Assembly: GCA_945873095.1 (NCBI GenBank)
Contig: CAMCBU010000002.1
Coordinates: forward strand, 1-64,000
Origin: Klebsiella pneumoniae
GTDB taxonomy: Bacteria > Pseudomonadota > Gammaproteobacteria > Steroidobacterales > Steroidobacteraceae
Length of the DNA stretch: 64,000 bases
Reading direction: 5' to 3'
Below, piece by piece: positions 1-12,462 of this stretch. Positions within the stretch are counted from its first letter, which is position 1; each line of letters starts with the position of its first letter. A model generated the notes under the pieces. The model was not told where the DNA came from, ran no database searches, and was given only the letters and a program-made list of their open reading frames with translations. The translations under genes were made by a program, and so were the position numbers.

Positions 1-24
1 CATCGAGGCGCGGGGGTAGGATCA

Positions 25-58
25 AGTACTAACATCGTATACACTTTATTAGTACTAA
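25..58. promoter_or_regulatory. Probable autoregulatory operator of the parDE-like operon
   Basis: The octamer AGTACTAA occurs at 25-32 and again at 51-58. The second copy lies in a perfect 12-bp palindrome, ATTAGTACTAAT (48-59). The stretch is AT-rich, in contrast to the surrounding high-GC DNA, and ends about 17 bases before the antitoxin ATG. Type II antitoxins with ribbon-helix-helix folds usually bind palindromes at their own promoter, so this is the expected place for autoregulation. A GGAG ribosome-binding site follows at 66-69. Confidence 0.55.
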
Positions 59-75
59 TTGATCTGGAGTCGGCG

Positions 76-369
76 ATGTCCAAAGAAGCCGTTTTCACCC
101 TGAAGCTGGAATCGGACTTGCGTGAGGCCTTCATGGCCGAGGCAGAGGCCAGCCATCGCCCAGCGTCTCAAGTTGTACGGGATTTGATGCGCGAGTTTGT
201 TGAACGTCAGCGACAATCGCGAGACTACGAGACTTTTCTTCGCGGAAAAATAGAAGCGTCTCGCGCGCAGATAGCATCAGGTGATTTTGTGGCCGGCGAA
301 GAAGTCGAGGCACGCTTCGCGGCCCGCCGTGCCAAGCTGCGCTCTCAAGTAGGTGACTCTGAGTCATGA
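76..369 (+). CDS. ParD/CopG-like ribbon-helix-helix antitoxin
   Basis: This 97-residue protein opens with a short strand (residues 4-11, AVFTLKLESDLR) followed by two amphipathic helices containing SQVVRDLMREFVE, the ribbon-helix-helix layout of ParD/CopG antitoxins. The charged C-terminal half (residues 50-97, rich in Arg and Glu) is the part that normally wraps the toxin. The ATG follows a GGAG ribosome-binding site, and the stop overlaps the next start by four bases, the coupling typical of antitoxin-toxin pairs. It should neutralise the downstream RelE/ParE-type toxin and repress the operon through the palindrome upstream. Sub-family (ParD versus another RHH antitoxin) is inferred. Confidence 0.8.
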   Translation: MSKEAVFTLKLESDLREAFMAEAEASHRPASQVVRDLMREFVERQRQSRDYETFLRGKIEASRAQIASGDFVAGEEVEARFAARRAKLRSQVGDSES

Positions 370-644
370 AAGCGCTCTGGTCGCTCGCGGCAGAGCAAGA
401 CCGAAGCCACATCATCGATTTCATCGCGGCAGAAAACCCCCTAGCGGCAATCCACATGGACGAATTGTTCGCGGCAGCAGCAGCTAGGCTCGGCGAGCAT
501 CCCTTGATGGGTCGAGTCGGCACCATTCCCGGTACGCGCGAATGGATCCCGCATGAGAGTTACCGCTTGGTTTACGAGGTTCGTCGCGACAGCGTCTGGA
601 TCTTGGCCCTCGTGCACAACGCCCGCCTCTGGCCACCAGCTTGA
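366..644 (+). CDS. RelE/ParE-family toxin
   Basis: This 92-residue protein has the ParE/RelE layout: a helical N-terminal half (WSLAAEQDRSHIIDFIAAENP...) and a C-terminal beta-sheet with GTREWIPHESYRLVYEV and WILALVHNARLWP. The ending with VHNARLWP is typical of ParE-like toxins, where family members read like ILRVLHGARDWP. It overlaps the antitoxin by four bases (ATGA) and is its expected partner. ParE members poison DNA gyrase and RelE members cut mRNA at the ribosome. The sequence looks closer to ParE but the target is not certain. It is full length. Confidence 0.8.
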   Translation: MKALWSLAAEQDRSHIIDFIAAENPLAAIHMDELFAAAAARLGEHPLMGRVGTIPGTREWIPHESYRLVYEVRRDSVWILALVHNARLWPPA

Positions 645-694
645 CTCGAAAAGCATCGAATCATCACCCCCGGCCGGGGAACTTTGGGGGGTAT

Positions 695-721
695 TTAGCA
701 CTCGAATTGGGGGAGTGCTAA
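695..721. promoter_or_regulatory. CIRCE element (HrcA operator) upstream of rpoH
   Basis: The sequence TTAGCACTC, a 9-base spacer, then GAGTGCTAA is an exact match to the consensus CIRCE inverted repeat (TTAGCACTC-N9-GAGTGCTAA) that binds the heat-shock repressor HrcA. It sits 22 bases before the rpoH ATG, between the toxin gene and rpoH, and overlaps the likely promoter or leader. No hrcA or groESL lies in this window. The match is seen directly. That HrcA represses rpoH here is inference. Confidence 0.9.
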
Positions 722-743
722 ACTTCGGCTGGAAGGTACCCCT

Positions 744-1634
744 ATGAACGTAACCGCCCTCGCCCCCCGACATACCGATCTCGCGCTGACTGGACCGCTT
801 GGTAGCCTCGATGCCTACCTCGAGCGAGTCTCACGCGTCCCGGTGTTGTCGCGAGAAGACGAACAGGCACTCGCCCGTCGCTTCCGTCAGGACGGGGATG
901 TGGATGCCGCTCGCGACCTCGTGCTCTCGCACCTGCGCTTCGTGGTGCACATCGCCCGCGGCTACTCCGGTTACGGTCTGCCGATGGGCGACATCGTGCA
1001 AGAAGGCAACGTCGGTCTCATGAAGGCCGTCAAACGTTTCGACCCGGAGATGGGCGTGCGTCTCGTCTCGTTCGCGGTGCATTGGATCCGCGCCGAAATT
1101 CACGAATACGTGTTGCGCAATTGGCGCCTCGTCAAAGTGGCAACTACCAAGGCTCAGCGCAAGCTGTTCTTCAATCTGCGCCGCATGAAGAAGAACCTCA
1201 CCTGGCTCTCGCCGAGCGAGACGCAGACGGTGGCTAACGAACTCGGTGTCACTCCGGCCGAGGTGACCGAGATGGAACGTCGCCTCTCGGCGCGTGATCT
1301 GTCCTTCGATCCAACGCCGGGCGAGTCGGAAGAAGACGAGACCTATTCGCCGGCCACCTACCTGCCGGCGGCCGATGCCGACCCAGCCGAGCAGGTCGAG
1401 AACGAAGAGTGGGACAACGAATCGCATGCGAGCCTCACTCGCGCGATTGCCTCGCTCGATGTGCGCAGTCGTGACATCTTGGCGAGCCGCTGGATGGCGG
1501 GCGATGCCGAGAAAGCGACCTTGCACGATTTGGCTGGCAAATACGGCGTGTCGGCCGAGCGTATTCGCCAGCTCGAAGCCAACGCGATCAAGAAACTGCG
1601 CGGCCTGATGCTCGAGGGCGCTGCGGTCAGTTGA
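744..1634 (+). CDS. rpoH: RNA polymerase sigma-32 (heat-shock sigma factor)
   Basis: RpoH directs core RNA polymerase to heat-shock promoters. The 296-residue protein has sigma-70 family regions in order: region 1.2/2 ([52 protein letters not shown], residues 35-128), the RpoH box [10 protein letters not shown] (about 138-147) that distinguishes sigma-32 from other group 2 and 3 sigmas, region 3, and a region 4 helix-turn-helix ([23 protein letters not shown], about 260-283). GGAAGG at 731-736 is a good ribosome-binding site for the ATG. A perfect CIRCE element lies just upstream, suggesting repression by HrcA in addition to the usual post-transcriptional control. The 3' end overlaps the convergent thioesterase gene by 8 bases. 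Confidence 0.97.
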   Translation: MNVTALAPRHTDLALTGPLGSLDAYLERVSRVPVLSREDEQALARRFRQDGDVDAARDLVLSHLRFVVHIARGYSGYGLPMGDIVQEGNVGLMKAVKRFDPEMGVRLVSFAVHWIRAEIHEYVLRNWRLVKVATTKAQRKLFFNLRRMKKNLTWLSPSETQTVANELGVTPAEVTEMERRLSARDLSFDPTPGESEEDETYSPATYLPAADADPAEQVENEEWDNESHASLTRAIASLDVRSRDILASRWMAGDAEKATLHDLAGKYGVSAERIRQLEANAIKKLRGLMLEGAAVS

Positions 1635-2160
1635 CCCCTTCGCGCGGCGCCGGCGGTGTCGTCGCCTTGCTGTAACCGCGCGGCCGGATGGCCACCGTGT
1701 TGACGATGCGAGTGCAGCATCGTCCATCACTCAAGTAATAACCGTATTCGAACGACGGCGTGGCTCGCCCATCGCGAGCGAGCTGCTCGCGAATGGTGTG
1801 CTCGAGCGCTTCGGGAAACGTAAAGCGAAGTTCGAGATCCGTGCTGCCGCCCAACTCGAAATCGACCCGCATCGAACGAGTCCATACCGAATAACCCGGG
1901 AAGACGCGCGCACAAGCGAGCGCTGGCACCGGATCGGCGAGCGCCGCTTGATAGCCACCGAACATCACACCGCCCGGGTTACGCGAGATGGCATTCAAGG
2001 GCAATCGAATTCGCACCTCACGCCAGTCGCGATCGAGCTGGATGACCTTGATGCGCATGGCGAGAAACGGCGGATACCACTCGAGCATGCGTGCCTCGGG
2101 TAACAATCGACGCTCGGCAAAAAAGCGCAACACGCGTTGCATCAACCGCGGTCGACTCAT
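1627..2160 (-). CDS. Hotdog-fold thioesterase-like protein (DUF4442 type)
   Basis: The 177-residue protein resembles the DUF4442/PaaI-like hotdog family. It contains [35 protein letters not shown] (residues about 61-95), the position where hotdog thioesterases carry the asparagine/glycine-rich helix entry, then strands with [20 protein letters not shown]. Such enzymes hydrolyse acyl-CoA thioesters, but the substrate is unknown. It shares ATGA with the upstream deacetylase-like gene, so the two are probably translationally coupled in one minus-strand transcript. The 3' end overlaps convergent rpoH by 8 bases. Confidence 0.7.
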   Translation of the reverse strand: MSRPRLMQRVLRFFAERRLLPEARMLEWYPPFLAMRIKVIQLDRDWREVRIRLPLNAISRNPGGVMFGGYQAALADPVPALACARVFPGYSVWTRSMRVDFELGGSTDLELRFTFPEALEHTIREQLARDGRATPSFEYGYYLSDGRCCTRIVNTVAIRPRGYSKATTPPAPREGVN

Positions 2161-3047
2161 CGTATGGCCTCCTCGAAAACGATGCTGTGCAGCAATGCCG
2201 TGCGCAGCGCATCCGCGGCATATCCGCCTGCCAGCGTGATCACGAGCGGCAAGCCCAGATGATCAGCAAACTCGATCACCCGGCGATCGCGCGTTCGAAT
2301 GCCCGCGTCGCTCAAGGCAAAACGACCGTAGCGATCGCCCGCTGCGACATCGACTCCCGCGAGATAAAAGATCACCTCGGGCCTGAAGCCACGCGTGAGC
2401 AGCGGTAAGTGTCGCTCGAGCTCCTCGAGATATCGCGCATCGTCGATGCCGTCGGGTAGACCGACATCCAGCGACGAGCGCATCTTGCGCGCAGGGTAAT
2501 TACGCTCGCCGTGCATCGAGAATGTGAACACCGATTCGTCACCCTCGAAAATCGCTGCGGTGCCGTTGCCTTGATGTACATCAAGATCGATGACGAGCGC
2601 GCTGCGCAGCACACCCTCGTGCTGCAGACGGCGAATGGTGATCGCCACATCGTTCAAGACACAAAAGCCCTCGCCGTGATCAGCGAATGCATGATGGGTG
2701 CCGCCCGCCAGATTGCCGGCTCGCCCATCGACGAGAGCGGCTCGGGTGGCGAGCAAAGTGCCTTGCACCGCAAGGCGCGATCGCCGCAGCAAACGCGGCG
2801 TCCACGGCACACCGAGCGCGCGCTGCTCCAGCGCCGATAAACCCGTCTTGAACAAGCGCTGCAGATAGTCCTCGGTGTGCACCCGAGCGAGATCCTCTCG
2901 GACGGCCTCCTCAGGGATGACGATGGATGCTGCCGGTAGCAGTCCGCGCTCACGCAGCAGATCGTAGATCAGCGTGTACTTGGCCATCGGGAACGGGTGC
3001 CCGTCCGGCAGCGGCAGGAAGTAATCGGGATGGTGACTGACTTTCAA
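2157..3047 (-). CDS. Histone deacetylase-fold amidohydrolase (AcuC/HdaH-like)
   Basis: The 296-residue protein belongs to the arginase/deacetylase superfamily. Zinc-site and catalytic residues are readable: the double histidine in AGGTHHAFADHGEGFCVLND (His118-His119), the DLDVHQGNGT motif with zinc ligands near Asp156 and His158, and a later aspartate in LAGVDVAAGDRYGRF (about Asp233). The tyrosine of the GGYA loop near the C-terminus is also present. Bacterial members deacetylate polyamines, acetoin-utilisation targets or lysines. The substrate here is unknown. It overlaps the downstream thioesterase gene by four bases, and the following divergent gene is an MFS transporter 45 bases away. 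Confidence 0.88.
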   Translation of the reverse strand: MKVSHHPDYFLPLPDGHPFPMAKYTLIYDLLRERGLLPAASIVIPEEAVREDLARVHTEDYLQRLFKTGLSALEQRALGVPWTPRLLRRSRLAVQGTLLATRAALVDGRAGNLAGGTHHAFADHGEGFCVLNDVAITIRRLQHEGVLRSALVIDLDVHQGNGTAAIFEGDESVFTFSMHGERNYPARKMRSSLDVGLPDGIDDARYLEELERHLPLLTRGFRPEVIFYLAGVDVAAGDRYGRFALSDAGIRTRDRRVIEFADHLGLPLVITLAGGYAADALRTALLHSIVFEEAIR

Positions 3048-3092
3048 GTTAAGGCCGAATGAGCTAGAACGGAGCGCTGCCGAGGAGAGCGC

Positions 3093-4445
3093 ATGACACG
3101 CAACGAGACGATCCCTTACCCGAACCCCCTGTACTCATGGTACGTGGTGTTCGTTCTGCTGCTCGCTTACATCCTAGCGTTCGTCGACCGCGAGATCATT
3201 GCGCTGCTCGTGCCGGACATCAAGGCCAGTTTGCAGATCAGCGATACCCAGATGAGCCTCTTGCTAGGCGGTGCCTTTGCGGTGTTCTACACCTTCTTCG
3301 GTGTCGCGATCGCCTGGTTCGCCGATCGCGGGAATCGTCGCTGGTTGATCTTCTGGGGTGTCGTCTTCTGGAGTCTCATGACGGCAGCGTGCGGATTCGC
3401 CACCTCTTATTTAGCGCTGTTTCTCGCGCGTGTGGGTGTCGGCGCGGGTGAATCTGCCCTCAACCCCTCGGCGATGTCCATCCTCAAGGACTACTTCCCG
3501 CCAGATAAGATCGGGCGCGCGATTGGTCTTTACACCGCGGGCGTCTCGAGTGGCAGCGGTATCGCCTTCATCTTCGGTGGCGCGATCTATCCCAAGCTCA
3601 AAGAAATCGGTCCGGTCGAACTGCCGTTGATCGGCTGGCACGAGCCGTGGCAGTTGATGTTCATCTACGTGGGCTTACCCGGCCTGCTGGTCGCGCTGCT
3701 GATTCTGACCATCAAGGAGCCCATCCGTCGCGAGTTTTTGGTCAGTGGCATCAAGCCCATCGCGTCGCCCGTGAATCAAACGCTCGCTTACCTGCTCAAG
3801 CGTTGGCGCGCCTTTTTGGTGTTGTTCTTTGCGCTGTCGGGCCTTGCCATCATGGCCTATGGCATCGGTTTCTGGATTCCGGAGTTCCTGCGTCGCACCT
3901 ACAACCTGACGCCTGAAGAGCTCGGCTACTGGATCCAGTGGCGCGGCGTGATCACCATCGTGTTCGGTTTGACCGGCGTGCTGATCGGCGGCTTTTTGAG
4001 CGATTGGTTCCAGCAGCGTTACGAAGATGGCTACGTTCGTGTCTGCTTGCTCGCCTTCGTGGTGATGGCAACAGGCTACTGCCTCTTCACGCTGATGCCG
4101 ACACCGTTGCTGTCGGTGCTGTTCCTGATTCCGGCAACGATCGGCGCTGCGGCACCGACCGCAGCGGGCGCAGCAGCGGTGGTCGCGATCGCGCCACCCA
4201 CCATGCGTGCCCAAGTCGTGGCGTTCTACTACTTCGTGTTGAATGCGGTCGGCTTCTTCATCGGACCGACGGCGGTCGCCATGGTGACCGACTACTACTT
4301 CGCCGACGAAGCACAATTGCGCTACTCGATGTTCATCGTCGCCACGATCGTCTCGATCATCGGGGCGGCTTTGCTCACCTACAACTTGCCACACTTCCGC
4401 GCTGCGGCACGTGAGGCGCGTGAGTGGGCGAATTCGACCGGTTGA
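3093..4445 (+). CDS. MFS transporter (12 membrane segments)
   Basis: The 450-residue inner-membrane protein has about twelve hydrophobic segments in two halves, with the MFS loop signature WFADRGNRRWLIFWGV between segments 2 and 3 (residues about 74-89) and FVDREIIALLVPDIKASLQIS at the start. This resembles the spinster-like / hexuronate-type MFS proteins often found in organisms that degrade aromatics or steroids. Family members move organic anions or lipids. The substrate cannot be read from sequence. A GAGGAG ribosome-binding site precedes the ATG. The next gene begins about 50 bases downstream and may be cotranscribed. Confidence 0.9.
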   Translation: MTRNETIPYPNPLYSWYVVFVLLLAYILAFVDREIIALLVPDIKASLQISDTQMSLLLGGAFAVFYTFFGVAIAWFADRGNRRWLIFWGVVFWSLMTAACGFATSYLALFLARVGVGAGESALNPSAMSILKDYFPPDKIGRAIGLYTAGVSSGSGIAFIFGGAIYPKLKEIGPVELPLIGWHEPWQLMFIYVGLPGLLVALLILTIKEPIRREFLVSGIKPIASPVNQTLAYLLKRWRAFLVLFFALSGLAIMAYGIGFWIPEFLRRTYNLTPEELGYWIQWRGVITIVFGLTGVLIGGFLSDWFQQRYEDGYVRVCLLAFVVMATGYCLFTLMPTPLLSVLFLIPATIGAAAPTAAGAAAVVAIAPPTMRAQVVAFYYFVLNAVGFFIGPTAVAMVTDYYFADEAQLRYSMFIVATIVSIIGAALLTYNLPHFRAAAREAREWANSTG

Positions 4446-4494
4446 GATCTACACTCGACCCGTCAATCATTTTCCGTCAGAGGAGCGTTCATCC

Positions 4495-5265
4495 ATGGCA
4501 CAGCCCCCGGCCGATCCGAAACTTCCGATCCTGCAACGCGATCATCGCAGTGTGATGGGGAAGATCCTCTACACCAGCAAGAAGCCGGACCGCCTGAACC
4601 AAGAGCGTGGTCGCGAGTACTTCCGCATGGATGTCCACGCCGACGGCACCCGCACTTGCACGGCGCACTGCGAAATCGACGATCGCCCCTCGGTGATGCG
4701 CGACATCACCTACTCGCTCGATGCCCACTGGATGCCCACCGACTGTTTCGTCAGGCTGTCGGTCGGCAGTAAATTCATGGGCTCGGGTTGGTTCCGCTTC
4801 CATCCGCAATACGCCGAATGTGAAGCCTGGACCTCACTCGAAGGTCGCGTCACGCAAACGATGGACCTCTCGACGCCGCTGCTGACCTTCCAGAACCACG
4901 CGATCGCTTGCGATGCCTGGCATCTGCGGCTGATCGACCAGAACAAGCCCGGGGTCGTGCAACGTATCAACCAAATGCTGCTCTCCTCGCCCGATCATCG
5001 CGGTGCGACGGGACCCATGCTGTTCTCGATCGGCCTCAATCTCGTGTTCGTCGGCCCCGAGAAGGTCACGGTCGGCGCCGGCACCTTCGATGCGCTGCAC
5101 TACCAGTTCGTCAGCAACCCGGAGTTGCCGCAAGAGCACCCGCCCTACGATGTGTGGTGTACCGCTGACGGCGACTACCTGTTCCTGAAGGGACAGGTCG
5201 CGGGCTATATGCAGACGTACTACGAGCTGGTTGAACTGTCTCGAGGACCTCACTGGGGAAATTGA
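4495..5265 (+). CDS. Uncharacterised protein, likely beta-rich
   Basis: I do not recognise this family with confidence. The track starts at 4411 inside the MFS gene, but AGGAGCG at 4481-4487 points to ATG 4495, giving 256 residues with no signal peptide or membrane segment. Alternating hydrophobic strands, several tryptophans, and the C-terminal segment VGAGTFDALHYQFVSN followed by YDVWCTADGDYLFLKGQ resemble lipocalin-like or DUF3108-like barrels that bind hydrophobic ligands. That resemblance is weak. Its position after the transporter suggests a linked role with the same substrate. Confidence 0.75.
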   Translation: MAQPPADPKLPILQRDHRSVMGKILYTSKKPDRLNQERGREYFRMDVHADGTRTCTAHCEIDDRPSVMRDITYSLDAHWMPTDCFVRLSVGSKFMGSGWFRFHPQYAECEAWTSLEGRVTQTMDLSTPLLTFQNHAIACDAWHLRLIDQNKPGVVQRINQMLLSSPDHRGATGPMLFSIGLNLVFVGPEKVTVGAGTFDALHYQFVSNPELPQEHPPYDVWCTADGDYLFLKGQVAGYMQTYYELVELSRGPHWGN

Positions 5266-5300
5266 TCCCGCTTCTGTGATCTATGTCGCATTTTTGTCAC

Positions 5301-5328
5301 TAGACAGTCATCTTGTTGGTTGTATACT
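5301..5328 (+). promoter_or_regulatory. Candidate sigma-70 promoter for the small RNA
   Basis: TAGACA (5301-5306) and TATACT (5323-5328) are separated by 16 bases and lie in a locally AT-rich stretch just after the preceding stop codon. No gene start follows within 240 bases. The next landmarks are a series of hairpins and an intrinsic terminator, so this promoter would serve a non-coding transcript starting near 5335. Confidence 0.5.
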
Positions 5329-5330
5329 CA

Positions 5331-5551
5331 CCACGTTCGTGGCAGTTAGACAACACAGAACCTTGGCAGGCGACGTGGACACGGAAAAGGGTGATCCCTC
5401 ATTTTGGGGCTCCCGAGGAATCGGCCAACAGCGCGGTTCCGCCGGATTCGATTAGCGTCCACGGGGCGACTCTTTTGCAGTCGCCGCATAGTGTCAGACC
5501 CGGGAGTGACGAATTCTGCCGAGCAAACCCCGCGCTTGCGCGGGGTTTTTT
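5331..5551 (+). ncRNA. Candidate structured small RNA, family not recognised
   Basis: The gap between two convergent genes has no credible ORF but many complementary segments: CCACG/CGTGG at 5331-5342; CGTGGAC (5374-5380) with GTCCACG (5457-5463), closing a domain that holds GAATCGGC (5418-5425) with GCC-G-GATTC (5441-5449); GGCGACT (5465-5471) with AGTCGCC (5479-5485); GTCA/TGAC (5493-5510); and a GC-rich terminator hairpin with a T run. With a promoter in front, this is the architecture of an independent small RNA of about 220 nt. It does not match what I know of tmRNA, RNase P RNA, 4.5S RNA or the 6S central bubble. Confidence 0.6.
5525..5551 (+). terminator. Strong intrinsic terminator of the small RNA
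   Basis: CCCCGCGC (5528-5535), loop TT, GCGCGGGG (5538-5545), extended by AAA/TTT, then six T residues. The T run is on the plus strand, so it terminates rightward transcription. On the minus strand the hairpin is followed only by TTTGCTC, so it could weakly stop gltBD transcripts. A further inverted repeat, ATTGCCCT/AGGGCAAT (5552-5579), overlaps the gltD stop codon. Confidence 0.9.
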
Positions 5552-5569
5552 ATTGCCCTGATCAAATAA

Positions 5570-7054
5570 TTAGGGCAATTCCGTCGAGCCCATCAACCAG
5601 CGATCGCACTCGCGCGCCGCACCGCGACCTTCGTTGATCGCCCACACGACCAAACTCTGTCCGCGGCGACAATCGCCTGCAGCGAAAACGCCCGGAGTAT
5701 TGGTGGCGTAGTGGCCGTACTCGGCTTTGACGTTGCGCCGATCGTCGAACTCGATCCCAAGATCCTGCGGCAACGACGTCTCAGGTCCCGTGAAGCCCAT
5801 CGCAAGCAGCACGAGTTGCGCCGGCTGGATACGCTCGGTGCCCGCTTGCTCGATCGGCGCAAATTGACCGCGCTCGTTTTTCTCCCAACGCACTTCGACC
5901 GTGACGATTTCTTTGACTCGACCGGTTTCATCACCGATGAGTCTCTTGACCGTCGTGAAGTAAGCGCGTGGATCCTGGCCGAACTTGGCTGCCGCCTCTT
6001 CCTGGCCGTAGTCCATCTTGTACACGCGCGGCCACTCGGGCCACGGGTTGTCGACCGCGCGCTCGAGCGGCGGCTTCGACAAGATCTCGAATTGCGTGAG
6101 CGTGCGACAGCCTTGGCGCATGGCGGTGCCGACACAATCGGTGCCGGTGTCGCCACCGCCAACGACGACGACGTCGAGTCCCTTGGCGTGCAAGGCGGCA
6201 GCGGCCGGATTCTTCGCCAATACGGCATCGGTCGCGCCGGTGAGATAGTCCATCGCGAAATGCACGCCCGTAAGCGCGCGGCCTTCCACAGCGAGATCTC
6301 GCGGTTGCGTCGAGCCGGTGCACAAGACGATCGCGTCGAAGTCGCGGCGCACCATCTGCGCCTCGTAGTTATCGCCGACGTTCGTGTTGCAGACGAACTT
6401 GATTCCTTCTTGCTCGAGCAACTTGATGCGACGCATCACGACGTCCTGCTTATCGAGCTTCATGTTGGGAATGCCATACATCAAAAGTCCACCCGGCCGG
6501 GCAGCACGCTCGAGCACGGTCACCGTATGGCCGGCGCGATTCAGCTGCTGCGCGGCAGCAAGTCCCGCGGGTCCCGAGCCCACAACAGCGACTTTCTTGC
6601 CGGTCCGAGTCTTCGGCGGTTCGGCTACCACCCAACCCTCTTCGAAGCCCCGCTCGATGATCGAATTTTCGATGTTCTTGATCGTGACCGGCGGCGCATT
6701 GATGCCGAGCACACAAGACCCCTCGCAAGGTGCGGGACACACGCGTCCGGTGAACTCCGGAAAATTATTGGTCTTGTGCAGACGATCGAGTGCCTCACGC
6801 CACAGTCCCCGATAAACGAGATCGTTCCACTCAGGAATGAGGTTGTTGACGGGGCAGCCTGCCGCGCCACCACTGATCATCTTGCCGGTGTGACAAAACG
6901 GCACGCCGCAATCCATGCAGCGCGCTGCTTGGTTGCGCAGGCTACGATCATCGAGATGGTGATGGAACTCGCGCCAATCTTTGACCCGTTCGATCGGCGA
7001 TCGGTCGAGCGGGATTTCGCGTAAATATTCGATGAACCCGGTCGGCTTGCCCAT
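5570..7054 (-). CDS. gltD: Glutamate synthase (NADPH) small subunit
   Basis: The beta subunit supplies electrons from NADPH through FAD and 4Fe-4S clusters to GltB for glutamate synthesis from glutamine and 2-oxoglutarate. The 494-residue protein shows N-terminal cluster cysteines ([11 protein letters not shown]... and [15 protein letters not shown], residues 41-76; [12 protein letters not shown], about 106-117), an FAD-binding glycine motif ([21 protein letters not shown], about 150) and an NADPH-binding motif ([15 protein letters not shown], about 295). Length is normal for the family. It starts two bases after the gltB stop, so the two form an operon transcribed gltB then gltD. Confidence 0.97.
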   Translation of the reverse strand: MGKPTGFIEYLREIPLDRSPIERVKDWREFHHHLDDRSLRNQAARCMDCGVPFCHTGKMISGGAAGCPVNNLIPEWNDLVYRGLWREALDRLHKTNNFPEFTGRVCPAPCEGSCVLGINAPPVTIKNIENSIIERGFEEGWVVAEPPKTRTGKKVAVVGSGPAGLAAAQQLNRAGHTVTVLERAARPGGLLMYGIPNMKLDKQDVVMRRIKLLEQEGIKFVCNTNVGDNYEAQMVRRDFDAIVLCTGSTQPRDLAVEGRALTGVHFAMDYLTGATDAVLAKNPAAAALHAKGLDVVVVGGGDTGTDCVGTAMRQGCRTLTQFEILSKPPLERAVDNPWPEWPRVYKMDYGQEEAAAKFGQDPRAYFTTVKRLIGDETGRVKEIVTVEVRWEKNERGQFAPIEQAGTERIQPAQLVLLAMGFTGPETSLPQDLGIEFDDRRNVKAEYGHYATNTPGVFAAGDCRRGQSLVVWAINEGRGAARECDRWLMGSTELP

Positions 7055-7056
7055 GA

Positions 7057-11688
<4,632 letters not shown>

Positions 11689-11720
11689 CTCGCACTCCTG
11701 CTGGGCTTCGAGCGAAAACG

Positions 11721-11749
11721 ACTATACCCAGCCTATTTCCCGCATTAAA
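11721..11749 (-). promoter_or_regulatory. gltB: Possible promoter of gltBD
   Basis: On the minus strand TTTAAT (11749-11744) and TATAGT (11726-11721) are spaced by 17 bases, placing a start site about 25 bases before the gltB ATG. The -35 match is weak. I see no sigma-54 type GG/GC element here. Confidence 0.35.
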
Positions 11750-11776
11750 CGAAAATCGTCGAATTTTACTCATTGA

Positions 11777-11797
11777 CATGAGTCAGTTAGACTCATG
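11777..11797. promoter_or_regulatory. Operator of the vapBC-like operon (21-bp inverted repeat)
   Basis: CATGAGTC, spacer AGTTA, GACTCATG form a perfect inverted repeat ending four bases before the preferred antitoxin ATG at 11801. An alternative in-frame ATG (11795) lies inside the repeat, which argues for the later start. VapB antitoxins usually bind such repeats to autoregulate. A perfect TTGACA (11773-11778) overlaps the left arm. Confidence 0.65.
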
Positions 11798-11800
11798 CAT

Positions 11801-12067
11801 ATGACAAAGCGACTTCAGGTGCTGTTCGACGACGCGGACTACGCCGCCTTGCAGGAGGCGGCAGCCGCGAGCGGCTTGAGCGTCGCCGACTGGGTGCGAC
11901 ATGCCGTCAGCGCTGCCCGTCGCCGCGAATCGTCAGCGGACATCGATCGCAAACTCGATGTCATCCGTGCCGCCGTCAGACACACCGGACCGACCGGACA
12001 GATCGAGCGTGTCACCGGGGAAATCGAGCGGAGCTATCGAGGCCCGACGGAGGGGAGCGGTTACTGA
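11801..12067 (+). CDS. VapB-like antitoxin
   Basis: This 88-residue protein has an N-terminal DNA-binding segment (MTKRLQVLFDDADYAALQEAAAASGLSVADWVRHAV) in the ribbon-helix-helix style, then a charged, probably disordered tail that would bind the toxin. The track begins at 11795, but that ATG is inside the palindromic operator, so I use 11801. The stop overlaps the first base of the PIN-domain toxin gene (TGATG arrangement), indicating translational coupling. The large gltB gene lies divergently upstream. Confidence 0.78.
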   Translation: MTKRLQVLFDDADYAALQEAAAASGLSVADWVRHAVSAARRRESSADIDRKLDVIRAAVRHTGPTGQIERVTGEIERSYRGPTEGSGY

Positions 12068-12462
12068 TGGTTTTCATCGATGCCAATGTGCCGATGTATC
12101 TCGTGGGCGCCGCGCATCCCAACAAAGTGGACGCGCAGCGACGCCTCGAGGCGCTCGTCACCGCGCGCACCCGCCTCATCACCGATGCCGAGGCACTGAA
12201 CGAGATCCTCCATCGCTATCACACGCTCGAGCGACGCGGCTATGTGCAATATGCCTTCGATACACTGCTCGGAGTGGTCGATGAGGTATTACCGATCGGG
12301 CGCGAGACGGTCGATCTGGCCAAGCAGCTCGTCCTGCAGTACCCGATGTTGCCCGTACGCACGGCGATCCATGTCGCTGCGATGCAGCAGCAAAATATCG
12401 ATACGGTGCTGAGCTTCGACCCGGGATTCGATCGCGTCCCGGGCCTCAACCGATTGCGTTGA
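12067..12462 (+). CDS. VapC-like PIN-domain ribonuclease toxin
   Basis: This 131-residue PIN-domain protein shows the acidic active-site residues expected for a magnesium-dependent RNase: Asp in MVFIDANVPMYL (Asp5), Glu in LITDAEALNEILHRY (about residues 41-46), and aspartates in IDTVLSFDPGFDRVPGL near the C-terminus. It overlaps the antitoxin by one base. VapC toxins cut specific tRNAs or rRNA, but the target here is unknown. Its stop lies directly against the stop of the convergent SDR gene with no gap. Confidence 0.85.
   Translation: MVFIDANVPMYLVGAAHPNKVDAQRRLEALVTARTRLITDAEALNEILHRYHTLERRGYVQYAFDTLLGVVDEVLPIGRETVDLAKQLVLQYPMLPVRTAIHVAAMQQQNIDTVLSFDPGFDRVPGLNRLR

Noticed and set aside
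5331-5551. tmRNA, RNase P RNA, 4.5S RNA or 6S RNA
   Set aside because: No tag ORF or tRNA-like end, no RNase P core motifs, too long for 4.5S, and no 6S central bubble sequence. It is kept as an unassigned RNA.
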